From contig DATFXD010000342.1 of the NCBI GenBank assembly GCA_035258605.1, positions 1-25,809 of the forward strand: DNA of 25,809 nucleotides, given 5' to 3'. Every line of letters starts with the position of its first letter. Within the stretch, counting starts at the first letter, position 1. The translations under genes and the position numbers were made by a program. Below, one piece after another: positions 1 through 8,016 of this stretch. The notes beneath the pieces are model-generated. The model had not been told where the DNA came from. It did no database searches and saw nothing but the letters and a program-made list of their open reading frames with translations. The stretch is from AWTP1-13 sp035258605. Its GTDB lineage: Bacteria; Pseudomonadota; Alphaproteobacteria; Rhizobiales; Hyphomicrobiaceae.

Positions 1-280
1 TGCTCATGATTTGCCTAGACTCGCAAGGCAGCCGTGAGCCGACGCTTACTTCCGTCGCTCCATGGTTTGAGGAGAAGCTTGCCCGGAAGGGCTTTAACCA
101 TCAGTTTCGAAGCGTTTGGATTGTCCTGCTCGGCAACTCCGATGGCTCATCAGGCCGCCAACTTCGGGAACCCAGCACGGGCAAAAGTGCCAGGAGCCGA
201 ACATGTCGGATCGTCGGCACGCTACTACCCTTTCTGGTTCGGAGCGTGATCCTGCCGCCGTAACAGGTCGTATGCCGCAG

Positions 281-1273
281 TCAGGACTTTGCATCTTCAG
301 GTTTGGCAGGAATATCCTGCAGCACTTCGATGTCCGGCACGACGCCCCTGCCGTCGAACGAGCGACCGGCCGGCGTGAAATATCGTCCGGTCGTCAGCCG
401 GAGTGCACCACTGCGTGCCCTGAGCGGAACGATCGTTCGCACCGAACCCATGCCGAACGAACGGGTGCCGACCAGAGTCGCGCGTTTGTGGTGCTGGAGG
501 GCGGCAGCGACGATCTCGGCGCCGGAAGCTGTGCCACCGTTGATGAGGACGACGAGTGGCTTGCCATTGATGACATCGCCGGGGGTGAGCGTTGAAGCGC
601 TCAACCTGCTCGGGAGTGCGGCCCCGCGCCGAGACGATCTCGCCCTCCTCGAGGAACGCGTCGGCCAGTGCTACAGCCGCATCGAGCGCTGTGGAAGCTG
701 TATTACGCAGATCAAGCACGTAACCCTTCATCTTTTCGGCGGAAAACTCGCCGACATTTCCCTGGCAGCCTTGCCGAACGCTGGCATCGTCCATTCGTTG
801 AGCAGCGGCATGCGGATGTAACAGATATCGTCGCCGTCTCGGCGCACGTGCACCGAATTGAAGCGCAGCATCTTGCGCACGAGCGTCAGCTCGAGCGGCT
901 TGTCCTCGCCCTTGCGCAGGATGGTCAATCGGACTGTCGTATCGACTTGACCGAGCGTCTTTTCAAAGAACAGCTCATGGGGTGTAAGCTTCTCGACCGA
1001 AACGCCGTCGATATGGGTAATGATGTCGTTGGGCCTAACGCCTGCCCTCGCCCCGGGCGTGTCGTCGATCGGAGCGACGACTTTGACGCGACCCTCGTCC
1101 GGGATGGTTTCAATCCCGAGCCCCGCGGGAATACCGTGCGGAACAATTTGCAAGTCCCTGAAGAGCCTCCAGTCGAGATAGCTCGACTGGGAATCGAGCA
1201 CACCGACCATGCCTTTGATGGCGGCATCCATGAGCTGCGACTGGTCGAGCGGGTCAGGATCCTCTGCGCAGCA
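281..1273 (-). pseudogene. S41 (CtpA-type) carboxyl-terminal processing protease, degenerate
   Basis: The conceptual product is a PDZ-containing S41 serine protease, a family that trims or degrades periplasmic proteins using a Ser-Lys dyad. The first readable part (1273 down to about 745) carries the pre-PDZ helix with LDSQSSYL and a PDZ domain with GLGIE, PIDDTPGARAG and ITHIDG. The frame then changes near 735-745, into a segment with KGYVLDLRN and DAFLEEGEIVS. It changes back at the run of five G at 581-585, into the catalytic segment with NGGTASGAEIVAAAL and LTTGRYFTPAGRS. One missing base and one extra base explain both changes. The usual NNPGG after the LDLR motif reads NTAST. The usual catalytic lysine in FGKGS reads methionine (FGMGS). 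A TGA at 1274-1276 closes the frame upstream, so the signal peptide and roughly the first 60 residues of a typical member are absent. I read it as a decayed gene. Sequencing error could explain the indels but not the substitutions. Confidence 0.8.
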
Positions 1274-1304
1274 TCACCGGGTTGTGGACGGGCACAACGC
1301 AAGA

Positions 1305-1523
1305 CTAACGGTGGGGACCTACGTGAAAGCGCATGCCGGTGAGCGTGCCGACCGCGTACGAGAGTGGGCGCCACGCATAGTAGAGCACCTGTCCAACGGT
1401 TCCGGACGGGAAGATGACGTAGGCCTGTTTGTCTTTCGGCCAAACATTGTTCAGGTGGAAGACAGCATAGCTTCCTGCATAAATAGCGAGCAGAAGCAGG
1501 ACGAAGGTCGCAACCCGGCTCAT
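1305..1523 (-). CDS. Small single-helix membrane protein, unknown function
   Basis: A 72-residue protein starting at ATG 1523. I prefer this start over the upstream one at 1625 because it opens directly with a hydrophobic segment (residues 4-22, rich in V, L, I and A), preceded by a weak purine-rich site. The N-terminal segment could be a membrane anchor or an uncleaved signal. The remainder is short, with aromatic residues (YYAWRPLSY) and a basic end (FHVGPHR). I do not recognise a family. It lies 31 bp upstream of the broken S41 protease on the same strand and may once have been co-transcribed with it. Confidence 0.45.
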   Translation of the reverse strand: MSRVATFVLLLLAIYAGSYAVFHLNNVWPKDKQAYVIFPSGTVGQVLYYAWRPLSYAVGTLTGMRFHVGPHR

Positions 1524-1688
1524 CTTATCGCCACCCGGTGGAACTTGTCGGGGTAGGCTGTTGGGCCCGTAGCTTCGTTGCCCTTGGTGCTGACTACGCC
1601 ATGAGTTTGTCGCAGGTAAGGCCAAGCGTCGCTTCGACGCCGATTTCTGCTCGGGGTCACCGGTGTGCCAAATGCGGTCATAGCGACC

Positions 1689-1728
1689 TTGATAGTGGAG
1701 CTTTCAAGTCGATTTGAATTGCTATCAA
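1689..1728. repeat. Nested A/T-rich inverted repeat (hairpin candidate)
   Basis: The outer arms TTGATAG (1689-1695) and CTATCAA (1722-1728) are perfect complements. The inner arms TTCAA (1703-1707) and TTGAA (1714-1718) are also perfect, with a 6-base loop. The A/T-rich make-up contrasts with the GC-rich surroundings. It lies 166 bp upstream of the small membrane protein start and could be an operator, a terminator-like hairpin or a relic element end. No T-tract follows on either strand. Confidence 0.4.
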
Positions 1729-1737
1729 CCAGTGTTC

Positions 1738-1881
1738 ATGACCCAGCCTACTGAAGAATGCGCACGGCTCAAAATGAGGCAGCGAGCCCGGGTTGTGAGG
1801 AAGTGGGCCGCTCTGACGGAGCGGAGCCCCGAGCGCACGCTAAATCGCGATGAGTGCCGGTATCGGGCACTGGGCGGATAG
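1738..1881 (+). CDS. Possible 47-residue hypothetical protein
   Basis: An ATG-to-TAG frame encodes a highly charged 47-residue peptide with a basic middle (RQRARVVRKW) and a region rich in Arg and Glu. There is no Shine-Dalgarno sequence ahead of the ATG and I recognise no family. It is listed only because it is the cleanest short frame in an otherwise empty stretch. Confidence 0.18.
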   Translation: MTQPTEECARLKMRQRARVVRKWAALTERSPERTLNRDECRYRALGG

Positions 1882-2109
1882 AGCAGCGCATAGGTGATGG
1901 CGCCCTACGATCACTGTCCCGTGCTTTCGTCAACCCTCGTTTGCAGCAACCGATGATCAACATCGCAATGCGTGTTCTCTTCGCTCTGTTGAAGTACCTC
2001 GGCACGAAAGCTATGACGGTCATGGTCATCGTCGACTGAGGCCGGCCACTCGCCCTCAGTCTGGGCCACGCCGGCCAGCGCCTGACGTCCTCACCATCGG
2101 AGAACAGCA

Positions 2110-2832
2110 ATGCCCATGCCCGTCGGCAAGACCCCGGTCAACGAGCTCAAGAACAGCCTCAAGATCCTGACCTTCGACCTCTACGGAACGGTCGTCGACA
2201 TGCAGCAGGGGCTGACCGAAATGGTGACGCCCTATTTGCGCGAGAAGGGGTGGCAGGGCAAACCAACCGCGTTTGTCACCTGGTGGCGGCGTACCCATTT
2301 TGAGAATTCCATGATCGACGCCCTGTTGAATCGCGGCCATACGCCATATCGGGAGATCGGGCGCCGCGCCGTGACGCTGACGCTGGAGCGGGCCGGCATC
2401 CCCCACACCCAAGAGGAGGTCCGCCGCCTGGTGGCGGCAATTGAGAAGCTCCGCCCATTCGATGATGCGCCGGACGCCTTGGCCCGGCTGAGCAAGCACT
2501 ACCGGATCGCCCTTCTGTCGAACGGCGATCCCGACATGCTGGAAAATGCCAAGCCTCATATCGGCTACAAGTTCGACGCCTACATTTCGATTGCGGCCTG
2601 CGGCTACTTCAAGCCCCACTTCGCCACCTACCAGAAAGCGGCCGACATACTCGGCGCCGAAATCGGCACCATCATGCATGTGGCCAATCACGCCTTCGAC
2701 TGCATCGGTGCACAGGCGCAGGGCATGCGTGGCGGCTTCATCAACCGACGACAGAGACCTTACGAGGACACGCCCTATCAGCCGGATCTGGTAGTCGGCA
2801 CGCTCAAGGAGCTCGCCGACGTGATGGCCTGA
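2110..2832 (+). CDS. HAD-superfamily hydrolase, haloacid dehalogenase type II-like
   Basis: A 240-residue cytosolic HAD hydrolase, the usual length for the (S)-2-haloacid dehalogenase branch. Motif I is FDLYGTVVD, with the nucleophile Asp23 followed by the Tyr-Gly-Thr typical of dehalogenases rather than the second Asp of phosphatases. Motif II is LLSNGD (Ser137, Asn138). Motif III is Lys168 in CGYFKP. Motif IV is VANHAFDCIGA (Asn193, Asp197). A helical cap insert spans about residues 35-115. Family chemistry is attack of Asp on C2 of a 2-haloacid, releasing halide, but many members have unknown substrates. The ATG is preceded by GGAGA about 6 bases upstream. It stands alone on the plus strand, so context gives no substrate. 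The HAD assignment is secure; dehalogenase activity is an inference from motif I. Confidence 0.9.
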   Translation: MPMPVGKTPVNELKNSLKILTFDLYGTVVDMQQGLTEMVTPYLREKGWQGKPTAFVTWWRRTHFENSMIDALLNRGHTPYREIGRRAVTLTLERAGIPHTQEEVRRLVAAIEKLRPFDDAPDALARLSKHYRIALLSNGDPDMLENAKPHIGYKFDAYISIAACGYFKPHFATYQKAADILGAEIGTIMHVANHAFDCIGAQAQGMRGGFINRRQRPYEDTPYQPDLVVGTLKELADVMA

Positions 2833-3281
2833 GATGGCGTGAGATCATGCGGAGCCCCACGCAGCGGCCGCTGGCAGCCTTGGCCTCACTTTCAATGTGC
2901 GGGGGTTCAATGCGGGGGGGCGGTCGATGGCCGCTGATTGAGCCTTCCCACCATGCAATGACGCAGGACGGCGCAAACGGCACGGTGTCACGCCTGCGGT
3001 CGGATTTGGCGTCTCATGCCTTCAGCGCTTGGCAGGTGGGTGACGCCGCCGCGAAGGTCGCCTCCAGATCTCTATCCGTGTGCCGGATCGAGATCAAGCG
3101 GCGGCTTTGTGGCAGCACGAACAAACCGTTGCGGATCAGCTCGACTCGATGGCGACGCGCGCGAGGCGATCGTCCTCCCTGTCGCCAGAGCCCAACTGGG
3201 GCGATGTCCCAGTCGCCCCCTTGGCGCCGCCATCGAAGTCCGTCGGCGATCGACGTCATCCTGCGTTCGTGTGGGAGGCGC
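2833..3281. other. Intergenic stretch between HAD hydrolase and GST
   Basis: These 449 bases hold no intact gene. The right half contains the stub of a class III aminotransferase on the minus strand (3014-3154). Nothing recognisable lies in 2833-3013. Confidence 0.5.
3014..3154 (-). pseudogene. C-terminal remnant of a class III (HemL-like) aminotransferase
   Basis: About 46 codons ending in TGA resemble the extreme C-terminus of glutamate-1-semialdehyde-aminomutase-like PLP enzymes. A helix (VELIRNG) leads into GLFVLPQS, then RLISIRHTDRDLEAT, then a terminal helix. The IS-x-x-HT-(D/E)-x-D-(L/I)-x-x-T pattern is the family's closing motif. None of the catalytic domain or PLP lysine is present: the frame upstream loses similarity at once and runs into the 3' end of the GST gene. 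It appears to be a deletion relic. The identification rests on a short pattern. Confidence 0.5.
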
Positions 3282-4160
3282 CTATCTGCCCAGTTTGTCT
3301 TGGGTCTTGCTCTCGAAGTCGCTCGCATCATGGCGTTCACGCAACTGCTGCGCAGGATCGCCGACCGCCCGGTTGACCATCCGGCCCCGCTTCACGGCAG
3401 GCCGCTCGGCAATGCTTTTTGCCCAGCGCACGACGTGAACGTAGTCCTGTCCCTGCAGGAACTCGCCCGCGCCATATTGGCTGCCCTCCGTTAGACCGCC
3501 ATACCAGGGCCAAATCGCCATATCGGCGATCGAATAGGCATCGCCGGCCATATACTCGTGGTGGTTCAGATGACGATTGAGCACATCTAACTGACGCTTC
3601 GCCTCCATCGCGAACCGGTTGATGGCATACTCAATTTTGACGGGCGCGTAATGGTAGAAATGACCAAAGCCGCCGCCAACATAAGGTGTACTGCCCATTT
3701 GCCAGAACAACCAGTTGAGCGTTTCGGTGCGCGTATCTAGATCGGACGACAGGAACGCGCCGAATTTCTCGGCGAGGTAGAGCAGGATCGAGGCGGATTC
3801 GAACACCCGCCGAGGTTTGGGACCGCTCCGATCCATCAACGCCGGTATCTTCGAGTTCGGGTTGATGTCCACAAAGCCGCTGCCGAACTGCTGGCCCTTG
3901 CCGATCTCGATCAGCCAGGCGTCGTACTCGGCGCCGCTGTGGCCAAGCGCCAGCAGCTCTTCCAACATTACCGTCACCTTCACCCCATTGGGTGTTCCCA
4001 GCGAATAGAGCTGCAAGGGATGTTTGCCGACCGGCAATACCGCCTCGTGGGTCGGGCCGGCAATCGGCCGATTGATGCTCGAATAGCGCCATTCTTCTCC
4101 GGTTTTCGGCGGTTCCCATGTCCAGATCTTGGGCGGGATGTAGTCGCTCGGGCTGCTCAT
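3282..4160 (-). CDS. yghU: Glutathione S-transferase, Nu class (YghU-type disulfide-bond oxidoreductase)
   Basis: A 292-residue cytosolic GST with glutathione-disulfide reductase activity expected from the YghU/YfcG class. It is near-collinear with E. coli YghU (288 residues). It has the N-terminal tail with WTWEPP, then INRPIAGPTHE, whose Asn contacts glutathione in the class. It has LPVGKHPLQLYSLGTPNG, whose TPNG replaces the catalytic Tyr/Ser of other GSTs, and NPNSKIPALMD with the cis-Pro. FESASILLYLAEKFG and GGGFGHFYHYAPVKIEYAINR follow. The C-terminal helical domain ends RPAVKRGRMVNRAVG and RHDASDFE. It is monocistronic on the minus strand; the racemase gene ends 200 bp upstream. Confidence 0.96.
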   Translation of the reverse strand: MSSPSDYIPPKIWTWEPPKTGEEWRYSSINRPIAGPTHEAVLPVGKHPLQLYSLGTPNGVKVTVMLEELLALGHSGAEYDAWLIEIGKGQQFGSGFVDINPNSKIPALMDRSGPKPRRVFESASILLYLAEKFGAFLSSDLDTRTETLNWLFWQMGSTPYVGGGFGHFYHYAPVKIEYAINRFAMEAKRQLDVLNRHLNHHEYMAGDAYSIADMAIWPWYGGLTEGSQYGAGEFLQGQDYVHVVRWAKSIAERPAVKRGRMVNRAVGDPAQQLRERHDASDFESKTQDKLGR

Positions 4161-4360
4161 CGTCTACCACCTTGTGCTGGTGCTACGGCCGATGCCGAAG
4201 ATGCCGGAGGCGTTCACCCTGTCAACAGGCAAGCCGCCCTAATCGGCCGCGGGGGTGGCAAAGCCGCGTCGAAACTGAGCCTTAGGGTGGCTCTGAATTT
4301 CGCAACGCGGGCCCGACGTGGGAGGGTTGCGGCCAGCTGTTGGTCAAAAACCCTCACGCC

Positions 4361-5038
4361 TCACGCCGTCCGCAGCGACGCCTGGTAGATGGCCTCGACA
4401 TGTACATCGGCGCAATCGAGCACGGGAAAGCCCGCATCGTGCCCCTGGAAGGCAAGAAACAGGTCGGTACCGCCGAGCAGCACGACCTCGGCACCCTGCT
4501 CCCGGCACAGGCGCTCGCCGGCGGCAAAAAACACCCGCCGCTGGGCATCGCTGACCCGGCCCGCGCTCGCCATCGCCGCATAATTTTCGTGCACCTCGTC
4601 AAGCTCGGCCCCCACTGGAATGACCACCGCCGCCGACGAAATGGCGCCGTAGAGCCGGGTCTCCATCACCATGCGGGTGCCGATGATGCCTACGGTCTTG
4701 AACCTGCCCCGTGTCACGGCAGCGCCCACTTCCGGGACACCGTTGAGAATGGGCAATGGCGAAATCGGCAGAAGCTCGCCGATGCAGAAGTGGCCGCCCA
4801 TCGAGGTGACAGCCGCAACCTGCGCGCCGGCCGCCGCCAGCCGCGCGATCAAGCCCGCAAAAATGCTGGCCTGGTTTCGCGCATCCTTGTTGGCAAGGTT
4901 GTGAGAGAGGTCGCGCACCTCGGCGTTGGCAATCGTCAGCTCCAGACGCGTCCCAGACTTGGCGTGGCGGTCGGCCAAACCGCGATAGTAGAACTCGGTC
5001 GCGGCCGGTCCAATGCCCCCGATCAGTCCGATATGCAT
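4361..5038 (-). CDS. Aspartate/glutamate racemase family protein lacking both catalytic cysteines
   Basis: A 225-residue protein of the Asp/Glu/hydantoin racemase superfamily. The N-terminus IGLIGGIGPAATEFYYR matches the RacX/YgeA-type aspartate racemase opening, and the second Rossmann-like half begins with VGIIGTRMVMET. PLP-independent racemases of this superfamily use a Cys or Cys/Thr pair. Here the first site (normally Cys/Thr-Asn-Thr) reads TSMGGH (residues 78-83). The second (normally GCTE) reads LGGTD (residues 188-192), so the expected Cys is Gly190. The only nearby cysteine is Cys85. The fold is clear but activity is uncertain. ATG 5038 follows AAGGGG about 7 bases upstream. It is divergent from the amidase gene with 217 bp between. 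Confidence 0.88.
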   Translation of the reverse strand: MHIGLIGGIGPAATEFYYRGLADRHAKSGTRLELTIANAEVRDLSHNLANKDARNQASIFAGLIARLAAAGAQVAAVTSMGGHFCIGELLPISPLPILNGVPEVGAAVTRGRFKTVGIIGTRMVMETRLYGAISSAAVVIPVGAELDEVHENYAAMASAGRVSDAQRRVFFAAGERLCREQGAEVVLLGGTDLFLAFQGHDAGFPVLDCADVHVEAIYQASLRTA

Positions 5039-5255
5039 GGCTCGCCCCTTTGGTGATCAGCGCCGGCCGGCTTTGCTGCTGTGCCGCCTCGCGCACTCCC
5101 ACCCTAGCAACCAATCCCGCGCGCGAGCAAATCGCCATGCCCCCTCGCGGATCGCACGCCACAGGCGGCCCCGGTTCGGCTACAGTGGAGGCGCAACACA
5201 CGCGAAGGTCAACCGCGCCGCATGCGGCAGGATTAGTTCAAAGGAAGCCCCAGCC
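5039..5255. promoter_or_regulatory. Divergent intergenic region, racemase/amidase
   Basis: The 217-bp gap must hold the start signals of two divergent genes, the racemase-like gene (minus) and the amidase (plus). The amidase site AAGGAAG lies at 5241-5247. I see no clear sigma-70 hexamers or operator palindrome. Confidence 0.35.
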
Positions 5256-6659
5256 ATGACCTCCGATGACCTTTGCTATCTCGACCTCGTCGATGTCGGC
5301 CGCCGCATCCAAGCCCGCCAACTCTCCTCGTTGGAGGTGACGCGAGCGACTTTGGACCGTATCGCCCGGCTCGATACCCGCTTCAAGAGCTATGCCACGC
5401 TGACCCCAGAGCTGGCGTTGGCGCAAGCGCACCAAGCCGACAGCGAGATCGTTCTCGGCACGGTTCGCGGGCCCCTGCATGGCGTTCCGGTTGCGGTGAA
5501 GGACCTCTGTCACACCAAGGGCATCGCCACGGCCGCCGGCATGGCCATCCACAAACAGCATCGCCCGGATCGTGACGCCACCGTCGTCACCCGCTTGGCT
5601 GAGGCCGGCGCGGTTCTGCTCGGCAAGCTCAAGCTCACCGAAGGCGCCTTCGCCGCGCATCACCCGTCGATCGATGCTCCGGTCAATCCGTGGAGCGCGG
5701 CGCATTGGACGGGCGTGTCATCGAGTGGTTCCGGTGTCGCAACCGCGGTCGGGCTCTGTTACGGCTCGCTGGGCAGCGACACGGGAGGCTCCATCCGCTT
5801 TCCCTCAACCATGAACGGGGTCACCGGGCTCAAGCCGACCTGGGGACGCGTCAGCCGCGCCGGCGTGTTCGCGCTGGCCGAATCCATGGACCATATTGGC
5901 CCGATGGCACGCAGTGCCGCGGATGCGGCCGCCATGTTGGGCGCCATCGCCGGCGCCGACCCCGACGACCCGACCGCTTCCCACCAACCGGTGCCGGACT
6001 ATCTGGGCAGCATCGGCCAAGGTGTGCGCGAGCTTCGTGTCGGCATCGATCGCGCGCTCATCACCGCCGGCGCCGATGCAGATATGCTCAGTGCTTGCGA
6101 ACAGGCGCTGAGCGTGCTTGCCCAGAGCGGTGCCAACATCCTCGAGGTTGCGTTTCCCTCTCCCGATGCCGTGGTGCAAGACTGGTTACCGCTGTGCGCG
6201 GTCGAAGCGGCCGTCGCACATGAGGCCACCTTCCCGTCGCGCGCTGGCGAATATGGACCGGTGCTGGCCGACCTGCTGCATACCGGTCGGAGCCTCGATG
6301 GCCGCACGGTGGCTCGGATGCTGCTGCGCCGGAAAGCCTTTGCCGGCCAGCTTGAGGCGCTGTTTCGCGGCATCGACCTGTTGATCGTCCCGGTCATGAA
6401 CGTCGCCGCACCCACCCTGGCCGACCTGGCCGCCGCCGGACGCACGCCGGCGGCGGTCGAAGCTCGGCTGCGCTTCACCGCCCCGTTCGATATGAGCGGG
6501 CACCCCACGCTGACCGTGCCGGGCGGCATCACCAGCGCCGGTCTGCCCGTTGGCGTTCAGATCGTGGGACGGCCGATGGAGGAGGCGCTCATGTTGCGCG
6601 CCGGACACGCCTTCCAGCAAAGCACCGACTGGCACCGACGCCGGCCGCCGCTGGCATGA
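5256..6659 (+). CDS. Amidase signature family enzyme
   Basis: A 467-residue cytosolic amidase of the GatA/amidase signature family, which hydrolyses carboxamides through a Ser-cisSer-Lys triad. The triad is visible: Lys82 in VAVKDL, the cis-serine (about Ser155) in VSSSGSGVA, and the acyl-enzyme nucleophile Ser179 in GSDTGGSIR. The terminal segment has FDMSGHPTLTVPGG and LPVGVQIVGRP, as in substrate-binding C-termini of the family. ATG 5256 is preferred over the upstream frame opening at 5013 because AAGGAAG precedes it at good spacing and the family N-terminus starts there. There is no GatB/GatC partner here, so a tRNA amidotransferase role is unlikely. It faces a racemase-family gene upstream and converges with the MetX-like gene 7 bp downstream. 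The substrate is unknown. Confidence 0.93.
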   Translation: MTSDDLCYLDLVDVGRRIQARQLSSLEVTRATLDRIARLDTRFKSYATLTPELALAQAHQADSEIVLGTVRGPLHGVPVAVKDLCHTKGIATAAGMAIHKQHRPDRDATVVTRLAEAGAVLLGKLKLTEGAFAAHHPSIDAPVNPWSAAHWTGVSSSGSGVATAVGLCYGSLGSDTGGSIRFPSTMNGVTGLKPTWGRVSRAGVFALAESMDHIGPMARSAADAAAMLGAIAGADPDDPTASHQPVPDYLGSIGQGVRELRVGIDRALITAGADADMLSACEQALSVLAQSGANILEVAFPSPDAVVQDWLPLCAVEAAVAHEATFPSRAGEYGPVLADLLHTGRSLDGRTVARMLLRRKAFAGQLEALFRGIDLLIVPVMNVAAPTLADLAAAGRTPAAVEARLRFTAPFDMSGHPTLTVPGGITSAGLPVGVQIVGRPMEEALMLRAGHAFQQSTDWHRRRPPLA

Positions 6660-6666
6660 GGCCGTG

Positions 6667-7689
6667 TCAGCGCGCCAACAGCGCTTTGACCGCGGTGCGC
6701 AAGGTGGCCTCGTCCTCGAGACATTGCACCGGATTGCCGGCGCGATGCCCCCAGATCGAGGAGATGGGCTGTAGCTCCGCATTGGGCATGCCCAGCGTCT
6801 CGGCCTCGCTGTCGGCGAGCGTAAAGTAAAGGTCGGTCGTCGATGGCATGATGACCGCTCGCGCCGTGATCGCTGCCAACGCGGCGGCGAGGTCGCCACG
6901 GTAGACCGCGTTGTCGGAAATATCGGAGTGATACCAGGTGTCGATCATCGACAGCAGGTCTTCGCCATTGCGGCGCAGGAAATTGCCCTCCCAGGCGCGT
7001 ACCAGATAATCCTCCAGCGACGAAAACCCGGCGCCCTTCCACAGCTGTTGGCGATAGAAGGCCTGGCTCATGGCCCAGCCGGCGTACACGCGCGCGAAGG
7101 CGCGCAGGGCGCGCACCGGACGCTCGACAAAACGCCCGTCGCGCCAGGCGGCATCGGCCGTCAAGGTCGCGCGAATGCCCTCCAGGAACACCTTGTTGTG
7201 CGGGCTTGTGCGCGCCGACGTACACACCGCGCAAATGCGGGCGACACGCTCGGGGAAAAGGCTGCCCCAGTGCAGCGCCTGCTGACCGCCCATCGACCAA
7301 CCATAGACGAGGGCCAGGCGGGTGACGCCGAATTTCTCGCGCAGCAAGCGCTCCTGGGCATGGACATTGTCCCAGTGCGTGAAGAGCGGGGTGCGGCCGA
7401 GACCAAACGGCTCGGCAAGATTGCTCGGCGACGTTGACAAGCCATTGCCGAACTGATTGGCGATCACAATAAAGTAGCGCTCCGGATCGAGCACCCGCTC
7501 GCGGCCAATAAGCCATTCGATATCGGTGTGCTGGGCGCCATAGGAAGTGGGATAAAGGATGACGTTGGATTTGTCGGCGGCAAGGGTCCCGTAGGTCTTG
7601 TAGGCAAGATGCGCCTGGGGCAGCGTCAACCCACGCTGCAACGGCAGCGGGCCGAGTTCGAACGTCTCATAGTCGGCCACAGCCATCAT
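6667..7689 (-). CDS. MetX-like alpha/beta-hydrolase (homoserine O-acetyltransferase family)
   Basis: A 340-residue alpha/beta-hydrolase of the MetX family, whose classical members transfer an acyl group from acyl-CoA to homoserine in methionine synthesis. The nucleophile elbow is GWSMGGQQAL (Ser132). Asp286 in TTDLYF and His315 in SIWGHRAGNP complete the triad. LAYKTYGTL and FGNGLSTSPSN near the N-terminus are family hallmarks, and FYR (211-213) matches the conserved Tyr-Arg of the acyltransferases. The usual GGSMGG elbow and GHDAFL histidine motif are altered. It therefore belongs to the broad MetX-like group, some members of which hydrolyse rather than transfer, and I do not assign metX. 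Two adjacent ATGs (7689, 7686) follow AAAGG. It converges with the amidase. Confidence 0.85.
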   Translation of the reverse strand: MMAVADYETFELGPLPLQRGLTLPQAHLAYKTYGTLAADKSNVILYPTSYGAQHTDIEWLIGRERVLDPERYFIVIANQFGNGLSTSPSNLAEPFGLGRTPLFTHWDNVHAQERLLREKFGVTRLALVYGWSMGGQQALHWGSLFPERVARICAVCTSARTSPHNKVFLEGIRATLTADAAWRDGRFVERPVRALRAFARVYAGWAMSQAFYRQQLWKGAGFSSLEDYLVRAWEGNFLRRNGEDLLSMIDTWYHSDISDNAVYRGDLAAALAAITARAVIMPSTTDLYFTLADSEAETLGMPNAELQPISSIWGHRAGNPVQCLEDEATLRTAVKALLAR

Positions 7690-8016
7690 CCTTTGCGTCG
7701 GGTGGGTGTTGGCACGAGCGGCACAACAAACTCAGACACTGCCCCGCCACCGGTCGCATTTCAATAGCTACGGCCATTCGGGCGCGGCGCGCTCGCGCCA
7801 TCGGCGGCGGCCATTGCCGCCGGCGCCGCCGGCAGCGATGACCCCACGCTCACCAGATCGCCGCGATCGCTGGGGTGCGATCCCAGCCGGACGGCAGCAT
7901 CGGGCAAGGGTCTTGATCGGAGTTCGCGACCGCCTTTTGCTAACGAGGTGCACGGGCCGTGCTAGGCTATCGCGGCGGCCAACTGGCACGCCTGTCATGA
8001 ACCAGATGCTGACACC
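7690..8016. promoter_or_regulatory. Divergent intergenic region, MetX-like/recQ-like
   Basis: The 327 bases between divergent genes hold no convincing gene. Several GC-rich self-complementary stretches of GCC/GGC repeats lie around 7790-7840. A seven-codon ATG frame (7997-8020) overlaps the helicase start by ATGA. I cannot identify promoter hexamers. Confidence 0.4.

Larger units (their letters stand above)
1524..2109. other. Gene-poor stretch between small membrane protein and HAD hydrolase
   Basis: No convincing gene is visible in these 586 bases. They hold a nested inverted repeat at 1689-1728 and a 47-codon open frame at 1738-1881. A 61-codon GTG-started frame at 1854-2039 also lies here, without a clear ribosome site. 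The HAD gene promoter must lie in the right half; I see no clear -35/-10 pair. Confidence 0.5.

Noticed and set aside
1..280. Possible gene or element end at the window edge
   Set aside because: Three overlapping short frames with no recognisable motif, and no inverted repeat or transposase pattern.
581..585. Programmed ribosomal frameshift at the G5 run in the S41 protease
   Set aside because: No slippery heptamer or downstream structure is evident. Two frame changes plus loss of the catalytic lysine fit decay better.
1854..2039. 61-codon GTG-started frame with a hydrophobic C-terminal part
   Set aside because: No ribosome site and no recognisable family. A longer frame on the other strand overlaps it and both look like chance in GC-rich DNA.
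2847..3494. 215-codon plus-strand frame spanning the HAD-GST gap
   Set aside because: Low-complexity Arg/Ser/Pro composition, and its last third runs antisense to yghU. The minus-strand aminotransferase stub is a better reading.
5256..6659. GatA subunit of the tRNA amidotransferase
   Set aside because: No gatB or gatC nearby, and it stands beside a racemase-family gene. A general amidase is more likely.
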